This document shows, piece after piece, positions 1 through 12,850 of a DNA stretch of 64,000 bases (within the stretch, counting starts at the first letter, position 1; the number at the start of each line of letters is the position of its first letter). The notes under the pieces were generated by a model, which did no database searches, was not told the origin of the DNA, and was given only the letters and a program-made list of their open reading frames with translations. This DNA comes from Symbiodinium microadriaticum (lineage: Eukaryota; Sar; Dinophyceae; Suessiales; Symbiodiniaceae): the NCBI GenBank assembly GCA_001939145.1, contig LSRX01000496.1, forward strand, positions 275,517 through 339,516, in the 5' to 3' direction. The position numbers and the translations under genes are program-made.

Positions 1-979
1 CCCCCCCCCCCTGCAGACGCAATCCAATCCCAAGCCATGTGAAGTCCTCCACCTGCAACTCCGCAACCCCACAGCTCTCACGCTCCGAGACGCTGATTCT
101 CTGCTTTTCAACCCTTCCTAAGGTCTACGGTTTGAACAATGCTGTGGGAAGTGCTTCTCCGGAGAGAGCCGTTCAAGTGGTGGCCTTCTCAGAATTTTGC
201 TTTATGTTCGGCTTGCGGGTTCAAGGTTTGAGTGTAGGCTTCATAGTTATTGAGGGGTTGAGGACGGTCGGAAGAGGAGGTGGAGGGCCCTGTTACAGTC
301 GGTGAGTTGAGCAGCGTTTGGGTTGTGCAAGGGTCCGAACACGGAGTTTTTCCGTCAGCATAGTGTCTGGTTTTAAGTGCAGAGGATTCGTCAGCCAGGA
401 TAGAAGGAAGGCTTTCGGGCTGTGACTTGGTTTGAGACACAGATCAGACATTCCGGCGCCTGTCTGGCCAGAGCAGGATCTGATCTGATACTGTCTGACG
501 CTGGGTGTACTTTTCTTGGTGAACACCATCCGAGGCCAGGAGGCTGCGATCGGGCATGGCAGCAGCCTCAGCTCCAAATGCACACGCACCTCAATGGAAT
601 TCTAGGATTCTAGGGAGCAGAACGCGTCATAGAGTCGCAGAGTGTCAACGTTAGCGCAGCTCCTCGAGGTCATGATCAACGACACGTCGGGTTTTGGCCT
701 TGGTTGATCTTGGTTCTCGAGTAGCTCCGAAGGTGCTGTCGCACGGAGTGTAGCAAGCTGCACTCGTATCAGTAGGCTTATGGTTAACGTCAGTATCAGT
801 CTTGGCAATAGTTTCAGGATCAGGGTGCGCATCACTATAACGCATGTTACTATTATGACTATTGACTAATGCTGTCACCACTATTCTAGTCTTGCTATGC
901 TTCTGTCTAAACTCCTAAAACTAGCATGATGGTCCGTCAGTTATCAAGATTGCCTTTGCCTCTTCGCGCAATTGGACGT

Positions 980-1063
<84 letters not shown>

Positions 1064-4000
1064 CTAGAGTCATGGAGGTTGTGGTCACTTATGATATTTC
1101 GGTCTCGCCGCTAAGTCATGCCGGATGCACCTTTCGGCGGCTACAAGCAAAGTGGCCAGGAGCTGAGGCAAGTCCGGAGGTTTCGACATGACTTGAATAA
1201 AGGTCTAGTTTAGTCCGGTCTCTGGTTCAGATGAAACCTGGTGCCACGAGCTCAGGAAACGCCCGTGAGTGGGGACTGATGGGACTGGAGGAATACCTGG
1301 TCACGAAGACATTGGCTGGAAAGCCGCCTTCGAAACTTTAAAGACCAGGCTCATAGCTGGATTTTGAGAGTCTTGGTAGAGAAGCCATGACGCATTATTT
1401 CAGGTTTCGTTGGAGATCCGCTCTCACAAGGAAGGGCAAGACATCTTTTGCATCATGTACAGAGAAGCGAGCACAGAAAGATCAGGCTTGCCAACTCGTC
1501 TTCTTCTTCTTCTTGTCGTTGCTGTTGCTGTTGCTGCTGAATCACCGCCATAAAAATAGAGACTCAGCCGCCAGGAGCTTGAAGCCTTGAAGGCAGGGGC
1601 TTCCATTTCGGCATGATCGCTTGTCCATTGAGAGGGCGTAATAAAACGACTTTGGATCCAAGCAGGCTTATCGAAGTCCCACATTACTGCCAGTATTGGT
1701 ATTGCTATTTCGTTTGCTACTTTTGCTGCTATCTGTTGTCCTGCTGCAACCTGCTGCCCGTATTACGGCTGCTACAACGTGTGCTCCTACTCGTGCTGTG
1801 CTTCTTCCTGCTGCTCATACTCCTGACCATCAGAGTCTGGAACACCACCCAGTGTCATCGATGTTGCAGCTTTGCTGTCGTTGTACTTATGATTTGCTTC
1901 TCGTTGTTTGTGCAAGCTGCTACTATTTCCTGTTGCCATTGCCAGTCTTGCATTTCTCGATGCACAAGCATGCCTCCAGGCATAAGGTCTTTACGGGTTG
2001 TCAACCTTCCTGTCCTTCTCCTTCTCCTCTTCCCTCTTGTTATTTCAGGCCAATGAGCGCTTCAAGGATCATCCTTACGTGGCTTTTGTGGACAAGCAAA
2101 CGCCTTGGCTAAGGGCAACCTATGCCTCAGAGGCAGGCTCATGTGTGTACCGGGTTCCGCCTGAAGTCTGGCATCACTTAGACTTAGGCTCTCTGTGTGT
2201 GTGTGTGTGTCCCCCTGATATAGTATCCAGAACCAGTATCGATCTCGAGTGACCAATGATAATACTTGTCAGGCACTGTTAGATGGATGCATGGACGAAT
2301 GCATGGATGAATGCATTCACTGATTGGTTGGCCGAACCTTTTGATTTGCTGATTGTTTGGTGTTTGTGTGGGTCTCCTCTGCTGCCTCTGCTCTTGTTGA
2401 AATTGTCCTGCCCGTGTTGCTGCTGCAGACATTGATAGATTTCTTGTTGTACTCATGACCAGTCAGGAATCCGGATGATGACGATGATGATGATGATGAT
2501 GATGACGGCACGGTGATAGCCATGATGCTGTGTCGGACGAACAAGAAGGATGAGCGATTCGGTTGCTGAAAGGTGATGACGAGGATGGCGGGGGTGCTGT
2601 TGCTGCTGCTGATGCTGCTGTTGCCGACCACCGCCTCCGGTCACAACCACCAGCTGCAGCATGGGCACCGCCACCAGCGGCATCGGCACTGCCGAGGCAC
2701 CAGCCGCAGATTCAAGGACGAGGGAGCGATGAGACAAGAAAGCAGGAATGGCAGCGAACAGGTACCGTTGGAGGAGTACTTGTAAGAACAAGAACAGGTA
2801 AGGGGAGTATCCGCAGTATGGAATCCTACCACAGGTGCCATGGGGCCTCATTCACGGTGCCGTCCCCATCTCGTTGTCACTTCGTGCAAGGCCATCAGGT
2901 GCATCAGCAGAAGATATGGTGGCACGTCCAATTGTAGCCTTCGCCGAGGTGATGCTTTCCTCGACAACACCTTGTACGAGGCCACGCGGTTGAGTTCCAG
3001 GCGTCACTCTGTTCACGACGGGAGCGGAAGAGTGCTCAAGAGCGGGCTGGAGCAGTGGAGCAGTCCTGCATGATGCTCATCCACATGGTTCTGTGGTGAT
3101 TCCCATCATTGAGAGACGGTCCACAGTAATCCTGGAAGCAGGAAGGGCCTCCGGGCAGCGGCGACTGCAAGCTGCTCGCCCTGGTAGATTGGGAGGACGC
3201 CCTTCTTTGCTAATGGGGTAGTTCTCCAAATTAGGGCCTAGGGCCCCCCTAAGGCATTGCAGCTCAGTGCCTTGACAGTGTCTTGCCACCTCGGGGTCTC
3301 GCTCTTCAAGGGCCGGAAGTGAAAGTAGCCAGATCAGGAGTACATCTCGGCATCCAAAATTGGCAGAGTAAGGCCTAAGATGCATGCTGTTCCCGCAAAA
3401 CCCGCTGACTCCAAGTCCAGTGAAGCTACTAGACGCTAAGCCCCCAATCGAACGAGAGTCGCCACATCCTCCAATCCCCAGCTTGTTGGCGCTTGCCCAC
3501 ATTGTCTCGACGAACACCTTCCTTTCGCAGCCCCGAGTGCTTCACCGCAAGGCTACACAAGATCTTGTCAGCAGGGAATGGCATGCAAAAGCTCGCTGTT
3601 CAAGCCTGGACTGCACCTGGGGCTTTGGGTTGGTGGCTTAGAGTTAGTGTCTACGTAAAGCTTGGAACCTGGGGCCCTGGCATGGATCCAGATTAGACTC
3701 TCGATCCAGAGCAAGCACGGGCACTGACCCAGACATCGAAGGCCCTTCTTAAGCTGGAGAGCCCTCATTGGTCCATGTTGGTTCTTAAAATAGCTTCAAT
3801 ATGTTACCTAGTTAGCCCTTATTGGTAGGTTGTTTCTTAAAATAGGTTCAAAACTCTGAGCCTGCTTAGATGTTACCTTAGTTAGCCCATGGAGTCTCGC
3901 AAAGATGGCGAGCTGCTCCTGCCGGCTGCGGCGGTCGCGGGAAGGACATGGCAACGCCCCTGGGTGCCAGGAGTGGTCATCCCATAGCTGTTGCATTATA

Positions 4001-4370
4001 CCGCAACTATACTCTTTCATAACCTTGTCAAATGTTCGCTTCGTGAGAAATGTCGTTGGGTCTTTGGGTCATGCCAGTCTTAGATTCCAGGCTTTCTGCT
4101 GCGGATGCCGGTGCTGGACGCGGCAAATACCTCCCCTTTGATCGAGGCCAGGCAAACTGCAGATTGGATCCCGAAGCCATAAGATGGGTAAGGGTACTCA
4201 GCTGGAGAACAAAAACCTTAGACTTGGATGGGTTTGGGGTTCCCGCTTCTGTCTGTCGCGAGCCACGAGCCCCCAGCACTGGACGCATGCGAGGAGCTCG
4301 GTGGCGAGGTGGTTCGGAACCTTTACCGTCGACCGGCCCCTTGGACCATCAAAATACAGGTACGTATCTA
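1..4370. other. No recognised gene; low-complexity and unassigned sequence
   Basis: I read both strands and found no family motif. The stretch opens with a short run of C and holds a CT/CTGT dinucleotide tract (980-1060), a short GT run near 2197-2210, a GAT trinucleotide tract near 2477-2503 and a diverged direct duplication at about 3780-3890 (both copies contain TTCTTAAAATAG and end in TAGTTAGCCC). Short open frames here overlap on both strands and show no conserved pattern. Confidence 0.6.
980..1060. repeat. CT/CTGT dinucleotide microsatellite
   Basis: Almost pure CT repeats with interspersed CTGT units over about 80 bases. Confidence 0.95.
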
Positions 4371-4376
4371 CTGTAC

Positions 4377-4548
4377 ATGTATGTATGCATGTATGTATGT
4401 ATGTATGTATGTATGTATGTATGTATGTATGTGTGCATGTATGTATTTATGTATGTATGTATGTATGCATGTATGTATGTATGTATGTATGTATGTGTGC
4501 ATGTATGTATTTATGTATGTATGTATGTATGTATGTATGCATGTAGGT
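4377..4548. repeat. ATGT tetranucleotide microsatellite
   Basis: About 170 bases of ATGT repeats with periodic GCATGT and TTTATGT variants. The same variant block occurs twice, which points to internal duplication of the tract. Confidence 0.95.
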
Positions 4549-5511
4549 AGGAAAAACTGCGCATGCATGTCAGTTAGTTGCTTCAGCACCAAAATAGCCG
4601 CTCTGAGGCGCCGGGCATTTGGAAGTCGGCCCCGAGGAACTTTTGGCCCTTCGCTGTCTTTTGCATGTTCATGCGGCCTGTCCAGACTTAGCCAGATTAG
4701 GCCGGATTCCCTCAGTATGCTCTGTGCTTACTGATGGCGCTGCTTCCTTTGTGTGGCCCAGGTCGGGACTTTGCGTGCCTCCGTTTGCTCGCATCGCCAA
4801 GTTCCAGAAGGACTTGGGGGACATGTAACGCGGTCATGCTCATCAGCACATGGGGAAGATTTGGCAAGGACGGCGCTCTTTTTTTCAGCTTTGCTTTGCA
4901 GCTGACGGTCGTCATCATGCGTGCAACCAAGTGGCTCTCTGTGACTCTTTTCTCTCCTGAGCTGAAGCTTCACGTGGCAAAGGTATCTGCCAAGACTGGG
5001 TGTCATCCTTCGAACACGGAGAGGTCCCTGGCAAACTTACCTGCTCCTGGGGGCTTTCTGGTGTTGCTCGGTGCTTTTGACGACCGGCTGCATTGATTTG
5101 GAGCCATCAGACCACACCTGTTTCAGACGACTGCCAAAGCATCAGATCAGCCGAGGAAAAGCCGAGCCTATGAAAGGCTTCCCATAGCCTTCTGCTTCCT
5201 AGCCACCTGGCGTGTGCAGCTGTGTTGTGCCAGCGATTGAGTGGATGCCTCTGAGGTTTCCAATATCCGGATGCCACTGGGTCTTGTGCTGAGGGTTTGT
5301 TTCTGCGGAAAGCAGTACACCCTTGTGCAATACCTGGGAGCCTCGATGATTGCGAGCAGCATCCTTGTGGTGCCCGGTGCTTAGTGACAAAAAAGTTGGC
5401 GTATCTCCAATTCGATCGCTCAAGTGTAAACCAGAATAAAGGCGTCGCAGACAGATGCTTTACACATCATGTAAGATGGAGTGCACTGGATGAATGTATG
5501 CATGCACGCGA

Positions 5512-5605
5512 GGTAGGTAGGTAGGTAGGTAGGTAGGTAGGTAGGTAGGTAGGTAGATAGGTAGGTCGGTAGGTAGGTAGGTAGGTATGCTCACATCTAC
5601 GTCTA

Positions 5606-5642
<37 letters not shown>
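5512..5642. repeat. TAGG tetranucleotide tract followed by AT dinucleotide tract
   Basis: TAGG repeats run from 5512 to about 5587 and an (AT)n tract from about 5610 to 5642, separated by about 20 bases of unique sequence. Confidence 0.95.
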
Positions 5643-5647
<5 letters not shown>

Positions 5648-6439
5648 TACACGGTCCCCAAGGTGCGTAAAATCCGCATTGACCGCCGACATGGAAGTCT
5701 TAGTGGATGGCCTCTGCCGGCTACTGACCGCGACGCTTCTCCAGACGGTCGAGCTGAGACTGATGCGGACCCTCAAAAGCAATTGTATATGTAGAGTATA
5801 AAGAAGAGGGTAGCAGGTACCAAGTTAGGGTACAGTATTGAAAGCAATACGACAAGGGGTCAGATCTCAGATCGCCTTGCACGCCAGGGATACGGTTTTC
5901 GGCGAGACGAAGGTGAGGCTGTATGCCATCAGAATTCCACAGCCTTCCGCCTGTTCAGGAACTTCATCCAAAGATATGGAGGGAGCATTCAGGAGTACAC
6001 CTTGTTTACGCACCTATTTGCGCTGACGATTCTCTTCCCGCCCTTCTGGCGGTCAATCTCACATCACATCCATATCTGCTTAAGCGACTCAGCTGACTTG
6101 GACTTGAGGCTCGCTGTCCCAGCGGCGCAGCAGAAGTTTCTAATCTCTGTGATGCAGTCCATGGTACTGAACTCTGCGATGTCTTAGGTGCCAAAGACCA
6201 CTGGCTCAGCTCAAGGCTAGCATCAGGCAAGCTCCTCTTGTTGAAAGGGCTGGGATGGTGTGGATTATTTTTCATCTGCAACTCGTCCTTTGAGGTGTTG
6301 TGCTCCACTTCTTCGCACGTGGGCTTGCGTCTGCCCTGGCGAGCCGATCCCCAACAGTGCAGTTGGCGCAGGTGGTGCAGGGCTTTGCAGGCGCTCCTGC
6401 AAGCACTGCAGGCTCAGGCTCATTGAAGGCTTCGGGCCT

Positions 6440-6464
6440 TGGGTTTAGGGTTTAGGGCTTTAGG
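6440..6464. repeat. Interstitial telomere-like TTTAGGG block
   Basis: Three tandem or near-tandem TTTAGGG-type units. TTTAGGG is the plant-type telomere repeat also reported for dinoflagellates. The block is short and internal, so it is an interstitial relic or a coincidental minisatellite, not a chromosome end. Confidence 0.6.
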
Positions 6465-7724
6465 AGAGTCTGAGTAGTGGACCAAATCTGCAGTGACTCA
6501 AGTGGTTTATAGGCCGGATCGCAAGTAAAGTGACTGGCAGGCATGTGCCAAGTCTTCGTTGCTCTCTGGTGCAGCGAATCTACACCAGATGCGTCTCTGT
6601 ACATTATGGCAGCCGTGGCTGTTGCAATTGGATTCTCGACCGAATATGAGTCCGAGATACTGCAACCCACTGCAGCTTCAACATACTTACAAGATCGTTC
6701 AATATGATTGTCTTTACCGAGACTGGTATGCTCGACTCGGACTCTGTTAATTGGTGTTTGCCCAGGGTTCAATTGAAGCATCATTCATGGCGGCAGTCTT
6801 GACACATATTGACGAGCCAGTGCCCGACATTTGCCAGGCAACTTGCTTTACCTCAGCAATGTGGAAAACGCAGAAGAGAATTGCAGCTGCCCGGCTTTGG
6901 AAATTTCCTGTCGTTGACTGTCTGCTACCCGCTGCCTGAAGATAATCATCTCCAGGCAGCCCGGCTTTGGGAAAGATGTTGGAGATGGAGTCGCCAGCTC
7001 TGAAGCAGGCACGATCACCATCAGGATTCCTAAGCACAGGGCTTCCGTTCCGATGCGCCCCAATCGGCCTGACTTGCCCCTGAAGTCCTATACTTTTGGT
7101 ACCACAGCCTTTACCAAAGCCTTCGAAGTGCCGAGAGTTCTCAGGTTTGGGCGGAGGCGACCCTGGAGGCCAAGCAGGGCAACGAGGAGGCCATTCGGTC
7201 CGGCCCTTAGAGCCCGGGAGCTGATGAGAAGCAGAGGATCCCCTGTAACGGCTAGGCTGTTTCGAAGCATAGAACTTCTGATGCTCCGGGTGAGCATGCC
7301 GTCCCAGAGTAGCCGAACAGACCCCTGTGAACTCCAACTCAACGCCAACCCTAAAGCCCTGAGCCCCATTCCAAAATCTCCAACTCAAACCACCTAGACT
7401 CTCAACCTAGGCGCGAGAACCTGGCCTGGCGCCGCATCGGCCTCCAAGGCCTGAAGCAACGGCGCCGGCAGCAGGCCTCAGAGAGGGAGAGACCTGCAAG
7501 CATGCAGGGTAAGTCCGCACTGCGTGGGAACACACCCAATCAAATGCGCGGACACACAATTGCGAATACGCCTGCGCACACATCTATTTCATCCTATTTC
7601 AACACCTTTATCGTATCAGGTTTCCCATCCGGTTTGAATGCTGCACGATCCAGTGCTGTGCGCGGTCTTTCGTTGAGATCGGCCCCAAGACCAGAAGACA
7701 AGAAACCCAAGTTCAGCGTGTTGT

Positions 7725-8192
7725 GATGCCATTGGTGTTGGTGTGTGTGTGTGTGTGTGTGTGTGTCTCGAGCAGTCGCTTGTGGAATCGAGCGTCTGCA
7801 TGGGTAATGGCTCGTTTTGATGTGTTGTGGTGCCACGGATGTGTGTCTCGAACGGGTGCTTGTGGAATTGAGCATCTGCCTTAAACATGGCTGGTTTTGA
7901 TATGTTATGATGCAACTTGTGTGTCTCGAGTTGGTGCTTTCGACATCCAGCGTCTGCATGTGGAATGTCTGGCGTTGATTTGTTGTTTGCTGCTTTGCCA
8001 CTGGTTTTTGTTTGTCGAGCAGGTGCTTGCAAACTCGAGCGTCTACATGGGGATTGGCTGGTTTTCATTTGCTATTTGTTGTGATGCCACTGATGTGTTT
8101 CTCGAGCTGGTGCTTGCCAAATCGAGCGCTGTTTGCAGCGATGCCACTTGCCACTGTTTGTGTCATGAGTGGGTGCTTGCGAAAGCCTACCA
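7725..8192 (+). repeat. Diverged tandem repeat, ~80-bp unit, about 6 copies
   Basis: Successive copies share the phrases TTGTGATGCCACT, GTGTCTCGAG, GGTGCTTG and ATCGAGCGTCTGCATG in the same order, spaced roughly 75-90 bases. One copy carries an embedded GT microsatellite (about 7740-7767) where the others have a single GTGTGTCTCGAG. The copies are clearly diverged. The same family recurs near 63 kb in the opposite orientation. Confidence 0.85.
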
Positions 8193-8285
8193 CTGAATAG
8201 CCCGCAGGATAGAACCGGAAAGACAACATCAACACCCGTTACGCGATCGTATACTGTATTCTGGATAGTGCATGCATGCAAGGTT

Positions 8286-8842
8286 GCATACATACATACA
8301 TACATACATACATACATACATGCACACGTGCATGCATGCATGCATGCATGCATACAGACATCCATACATGCTGTAGCAGGTGCACATCGATGCATACATG
8401 CCGACATATTACATTCGTACATGCACGTCAATCTTCGCTCGTAAATGCGTGCATTCGTACTTGCACACGTGCGAGCATGCGCGTATACACGTGCACATAC
8501 ATAAAGACATACATCAGTGCGTACAAGTGAGTACATACATATACCTACCTATGTACTATATGTCGCTATGTACGCACATACATATACATGCACATATGCA
8601 TGTTGCTGCAGCCGTGCACACGCTTACACGCGCACAACCGCCCACACGCACATGTACATGTACACGGGCACGCAGGCACACACACACACACACACACACA
8701 CATGCAGACATACACAGGCGACACACAGTCGTATTTATGGACTTGTCGTTCGCTCGGTCGTCCACTTTGCGCGTGTGCATTGACCCTTTGCTTCTCCCTT
8801 ACACACACACACACACACACTCTCTCTCTCTCTCTCTCTTTC
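8286..8842. repeat. Cluster of CATA, GCAT, CA and TC microsatellites
   Basis: CATA tract at about 8286-8320, GCAT tract at about 8330-8354, CA tract at about 8677-8703, then a CA tract running directly into TC at about 8801-8840. Sequence between them is ACATGC-like degenerate repeat. Confidence 0.9.
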
Positions 8843-10130
8843 ACAGACTGTGTTCAATGCAATGTGTAAATTCATGTATAAAGTAAAGATCCCCGGGATA
8901 TTTTCTCCTCGTGTAAAAGTCAAGCCAGCGTCCCCCGCCCACACTGTGCTTACCACTGGTTCTTGAATCTCAGAGGCTGGCCTGGTTCGGGAGCTCTCGG
9001 AGCTCCCGACTGCCGGCGCAGGCACACGACATACCTGCATGTATGTATGCATGTCTGTATGTATGTGTGCCGCAGTCTCGCCATCCAGGTGTTGAAATTG
9101 AAATCCAGGCCCGCCTGGAGGATCTTGCTCCTGCCCCCTGGATGAACTGGGAGAAGTTGTTTTTTTGTCAAGCTTGGGCAGCATTGGGATCAGTCAATCC
9201 ATTCCTGAAGCAATGCCTGTTTGCTTCAGGGATTAGAGGGATTATACAATTTTGCGGTTGTTGTGTTGTCTTTGGCCGGAATTCGCCGAGGTGCCCCAGG
9301 AACAGCAAAAGCTTCCTTGCCTGATTGAACGAGCTCTGCAGCGGGAGCAGCCCTTTAGCTGTTTATGACAGGGGGGCGGGGTGCATGAGATAGGCACGAT
9401 CTCATCAACATCTCCGTCACCATGGCCACCACCATCGTTACCATCATCGTCGTCATCATCAACCACCATCAGCATCATCGTCGTAACCTGTAATTTCCTC
9501 CCGCCCTCAATCGCTTAATTCGTTATGCTTTGAGCATAAGCAGCAACAGAAAGCAAGATCGAGGAAAGACAACCCTGAAATTGGGAGCTCGAGGTCAGGG
9601 TACCCAGGATTTGTTTGACTCAGTGCCCAGCTTGTCAAAAAAATGTGATTGCGCGGCTGCTCGAAGAGGCTTAATTTCTTATTCCAAAGATTTCGTGACC
9701 AGTGCTGCTGGTATACCGAACAGTGCTGGACGCACGGAACTGTGCGGTCCGGTTCGGTATATTGCAGTCGTCGTCTTGGTGGTGGTGGTGGTGGTGATAA
9801 CAGCAGGAGCAGGAGGAGTAGGGGACTGGGAGCACGGGTAGGAGTAGAATAGAGGTAGTAGGACGAGGAGGAGGAATCGTAGCGTGGGGAATGGACATAG
9901 GAGTAGAAGTGAAGTGAAAGCAGGAGGCAGAGTACAACAAGACTTGAACTATGAATCATCAGAACAGTAGTAGCATCCTCAGCACAATGGGGGGATGAGG
10001 ATCTCAAGAGCAGGAACATTCACGTGATGGTAGCGGTTTCAGGAACGAGAATGCGCCACCATTCCTGCCCGTCGCCATCTCGTACATAGTGGTGGGGACG
10101 GCTGCTTGCCTTAAAATTTGAAATACAAAC
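8843..10130. other. No recognised gene; contains a nested inverted repeat
   Basis: Apart from the hairpin at 9712-9761 and short ATC/GGT trinucleotide tracts (about 9420-9480 and 9775-9800), I see no feature. Open frames on both strands are short and low in complexity. Confidence 0.5.
9712..9761. other. Nested inverted repeat (possible hairpin)
   Basis: TATACCGAAC (9712-9721) is the reverse complement of GTTCGGTATA (9752-9761). Inside it GGACGCAC (9728-9735) pairs with GTGC and GTCC of 9742-9750 with one bulged base. The result is a two-part stem with a short loop. No protein frame or known RNA family explains it. Confidence 0.6.
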
Positions 10131-10634
10131 CATGGGGATGCACGCTCGCGCAACGGGCTGCTGGCCGAGTCCGTCGTGTGGCCCTACAGCAAGCTCCTCC
10201 AGCGTGACCCGAAGAGCGCACTGTGCTTCAACTTCATCCTACACGTGGCACCGTGGCGGGGTTTAGTCTTGGACTGCGTGCCATGGTCGCTTGGAGGCTT
10301 GTCTGACCCTGAACCTGGACTTAGACACAGGTGATTCTTGCTCGCTTTATACCGCGAGCCTCCTCGCTGTTGCAGCACAGGCCTCTGTGCATTCGCTGCT
10401 CATCAACACGTGCAGGGGCACAGCTGGCACTGCTGTGCTTGGATCCCGTTGCTTCCATGCAGATCATCACGTTGCTCCCTGCAGGCAGATCCCTCTGAGA
10501 CTCCATGCTTTGATGGCATTTCTGTGGTGCTCCTTCACGGTGCTCAAGTCCGATGCCTTCTCCAGGCTTCCCACGTCGGTCTGCTGCTTGCCAAGAAATG
10601 CAAAGGTGAAGAGTGCATCCCGCAGCCTTTTTGA
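10131..10634 (+). CDS. Possible coding exons, unknown family
   Basis: Two stretches read like protein. At 10131-10331 one frame stays open and reads NGLLAESVVWPYSKLL followed by aromatic and aliphatic residues. At about 10485-10633 another frame reads GISVVLLHGAQVRCLLQ then ASHVGLLLAKKCKGE. They could be neighbouring exons of one + strand gene, in keeping with the direction of all secure genes in the window. I recognise no domain, and the splice sites were not settled. Both stretches could also be chance open frames. Confidence 0.25.
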
Positions 10635-10969
10635 AACACTCAGGCTTCCTGCTCTCCAACCTGCGAATGTCATTTGGCAAGAGTAGCATTCCGTGTTTCT
10701 CTGACCTTCTCGTGCGACTGTGCCGGAACGCTCAGGAAATCTTAAGATCCGGATCTGAGGATGGTGGGCCTGGTCATCCAGTTCTTGCTGTTCGGGAGGC
10801 GCTACTCTTCCTCCCAGGTGCTGGGAGCCGCGATCGTGACCGTGGGAGACTCGACTCGAGCAGGCTTTTTTTATTTTCCATCGTCATCCGCAAATTGAGG
10901 TCCTGCTGCCGTTGCTGATTGTTTATATGTTTTTGTTTTTTTATCTATATACATATATACACACACACT

Positions 10970-11054
10970 GTATTTATGTATGTATGTATGTATGTATGTA
11001 TGTATGTGTATGTATGTATGTATGTATGTATGTATGTATGTATGTATGTGTATG
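10970..11054. repeat. ATGT tetranucleotide microsatellite
   Basis: ATGT repeats with occasional GTGTATGT units, ending directly at the start of the first copy of the 283-bp duplication. Confidence 0.95.
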
Positions 11055-11337
11055 TACCTTGCAGAAGACCGCCTACGCAGCATACCCTCTGTGTACCTTA
11101 AATATACCTTACAGAAGACCGCCTATATAACATACCCTCTGTGACCTTAAATTTACCTTATAGAATATCCTCTACAATTCCTTTTAGCATACCCTTTAGA
11201 ATATCTTATAAGATATCCTATAGAAAACGATAAAAAAAGGACAGTCAGGAAGAGCCCAAGATCGGAGAATTCACCAATGTAAACGTTTGCTTATTCAATA
11301 AGGGGTTTCTAAGAAAGAAACCGGGAATCTAGGAGCA
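11055..11337. repeat. First copy of an exact 283-bp duplication
   Basis: Positions 11055-11337 match 12524-12806 base for base as far as I can read (constant offset of 1469). This copy ends immediately before a single N at 11338. It is made of degenerate TACCTTA/TAGAATA units followed by a unique AT-rich tail. Confidence 0.95.
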
Positions 11338-11338
11338 N
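11338..11338. other. Single-N gap marker
   Basis: A lone N sits between the first copy of the 283-bp duplication and a long ATGT tract. It most likely marks an unresolved join in the assembly. Confidence 0.7.
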
Positions 11339-11514
11339 TATGTATGTATGTGTATGTATGTATGTGTATGTATGTATGTATGTATGTATGTATGTATGTA
11401 TGTATATGTGTATGTATATGTATGTATATGTATGTATATGTATGTATATGTATGTATATGTATGTATACGTATGTATACGTATGTAGACGTATGTATATG
11501 TATGTATATGTATG

Positions 11515-11546
<32 letters not shown>

Positions 11547-11850
11547 TGTATGTATGTATGTAGGTATGTATGTATGTATATATGATATATATGTAGGTAT
11601 GTATGTATGTATGTATGTATGTATGTACGTATGCATGTACGTGTGTTGGTATGTATGCAGGCATATATGCATATATGTTTATGTGAATATATGCAGATAT
11701 GTAAGAATGTTTATGTGTGTGTATATGTATATATGTGTGTGTATATTTGTGTGTATGTATATACTTATATATGCATGTTTGAAAAAAGGTATGCATGGCT
11801 GTATGGATATACGGATATGTGCATATATATATATATACACCCCCACCCCC
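11339..11850. repeat. Long ATGT/ATAT microsatellite tract
   Basis: About 500 bases of ATGT with regular ATATGTATGT, ACGTATGT and AGGTATGT variants, ending in a short AT run and a C-rich stretch near 11835-11850. Any open frame through it is just a translation of the repeat. Confidence 0.95.
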
Positions 11851-11989
11851 CAGGTTATCCACCCGTTGCGCGGAAAAAGGAGTGTTGGACCGAATGGTCC
11901 GTTTGATGGGCTCCGGTGCGGCATCTGGGATCTACAGTAGAAGCAGTAGGAGCTCCTTGAACGAATCGAAGCATATTTAGTAGGGATAC

Positions 11990-12850
11990 ATACAGAGAAC
12001 AGAATACCTTATAAAATACATCCTATATACAATACCTTCTACAATACCTTCTGGAATGACCGAAGGAATATCTTCTAGAACACCTTATACTCGCCCCCCG
12101 ATATAACGCACATATACATTAGAGAATACCATCTGGAATACCCTGTTGAATACCTTAGACGACCGCCTGTATATGATCACCCCTGTATACCCTACATATG
12201 CCATATAGAATACCTACGGAATACCTATAGAATACCTTATAGGATTCACTCTAAAATTCCCTATAGAACACCCTACAGAGTACCCTATAGATAGGGATTC
12301 TAAATATGGAAAACCAGTCGGAGCTCAAGATCTGAGAAATCTCCAGTTGAACTGTAGCTTATGGGTGAGGGGTTCCCACGAAGGAATTCAGCAACCAAGA
12401 CGAATAGCCTTGGAACTACCACCTTTCTAAACATAGGCTACAGAATAAGTTTTGTACAATACCTTACGGAGTACCCTACAGAATACCTTATAGAATGCCC
12501 GATAGAAATACCCTGTAGTAGAATACCTTGCAGAAGACCGCCTACGCAGCATACCCTCTGTGTACCTTAAATATACCTTACAGAAGACCGCCTATATAAC
12601 ATACCCTCTGTGACCTTAAATTTACCTTATAGAATATCCTCTACAATTCCTTTTAGCATACCCTTTAGAATATCTTATAAGATATCCTATAGAAAACGAT
12701 AAAAAAAGGACAGTCAGGAAGAGCCCAAGATCGGAGAATTCACCAATGTAAACGTTTGCTTATTCAATAAGGGGTTTCTAAGAAAGAAACCGGGAATCTA
12801 GGAGCATGGCCTATAGAATACCTTACAGAATACAAGCCGTAAGAAAAATC
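11990..12850. repeat. Degenerate minisatellite built on TAGAATACC
   Basis: The motif family TAGAATACC, TACAGAATACC and TATAGAATACCYTA recurs dozens of times with irregular spacing of about 10-25 bases. The second copy of the 283-bp duplication (12524-12806) lies inside it. No coding potential is seen. Confidence 0.85.
12524..12806. repeat. Second copy of the exact 283-bp duplication
   Basis: Identical to 11055-11337. Here the sequence runs on smoothly into further TAGAATACC units on both sides, so this looks like the native location. Confidence 0.95.

Larger units (their letters stand above)
4549..7724. other. No recognised gene; microsatellites and a telomere-like block
   Basis: Contains the TAGG and AT tracts listed separately and a short TTTAGGG block near 6440. 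Open frames are short and overlap on both strands. The phrase CCCGGCTTTGG occurs twice about 70 bases apart (near 6890 and 6959), a minor local duplication. Nothing here matches a family I know. Confidence 0.55.

Noticed and set aside
4377-4734. Met/Tyr/Val/Cys-rich open frames over ATGT tracts here and at 11.3-11.9, 51.9-52.2 and 52.5-52.7 kb
   Set aside because: Pure translations of tetranucleotide microsatellites.
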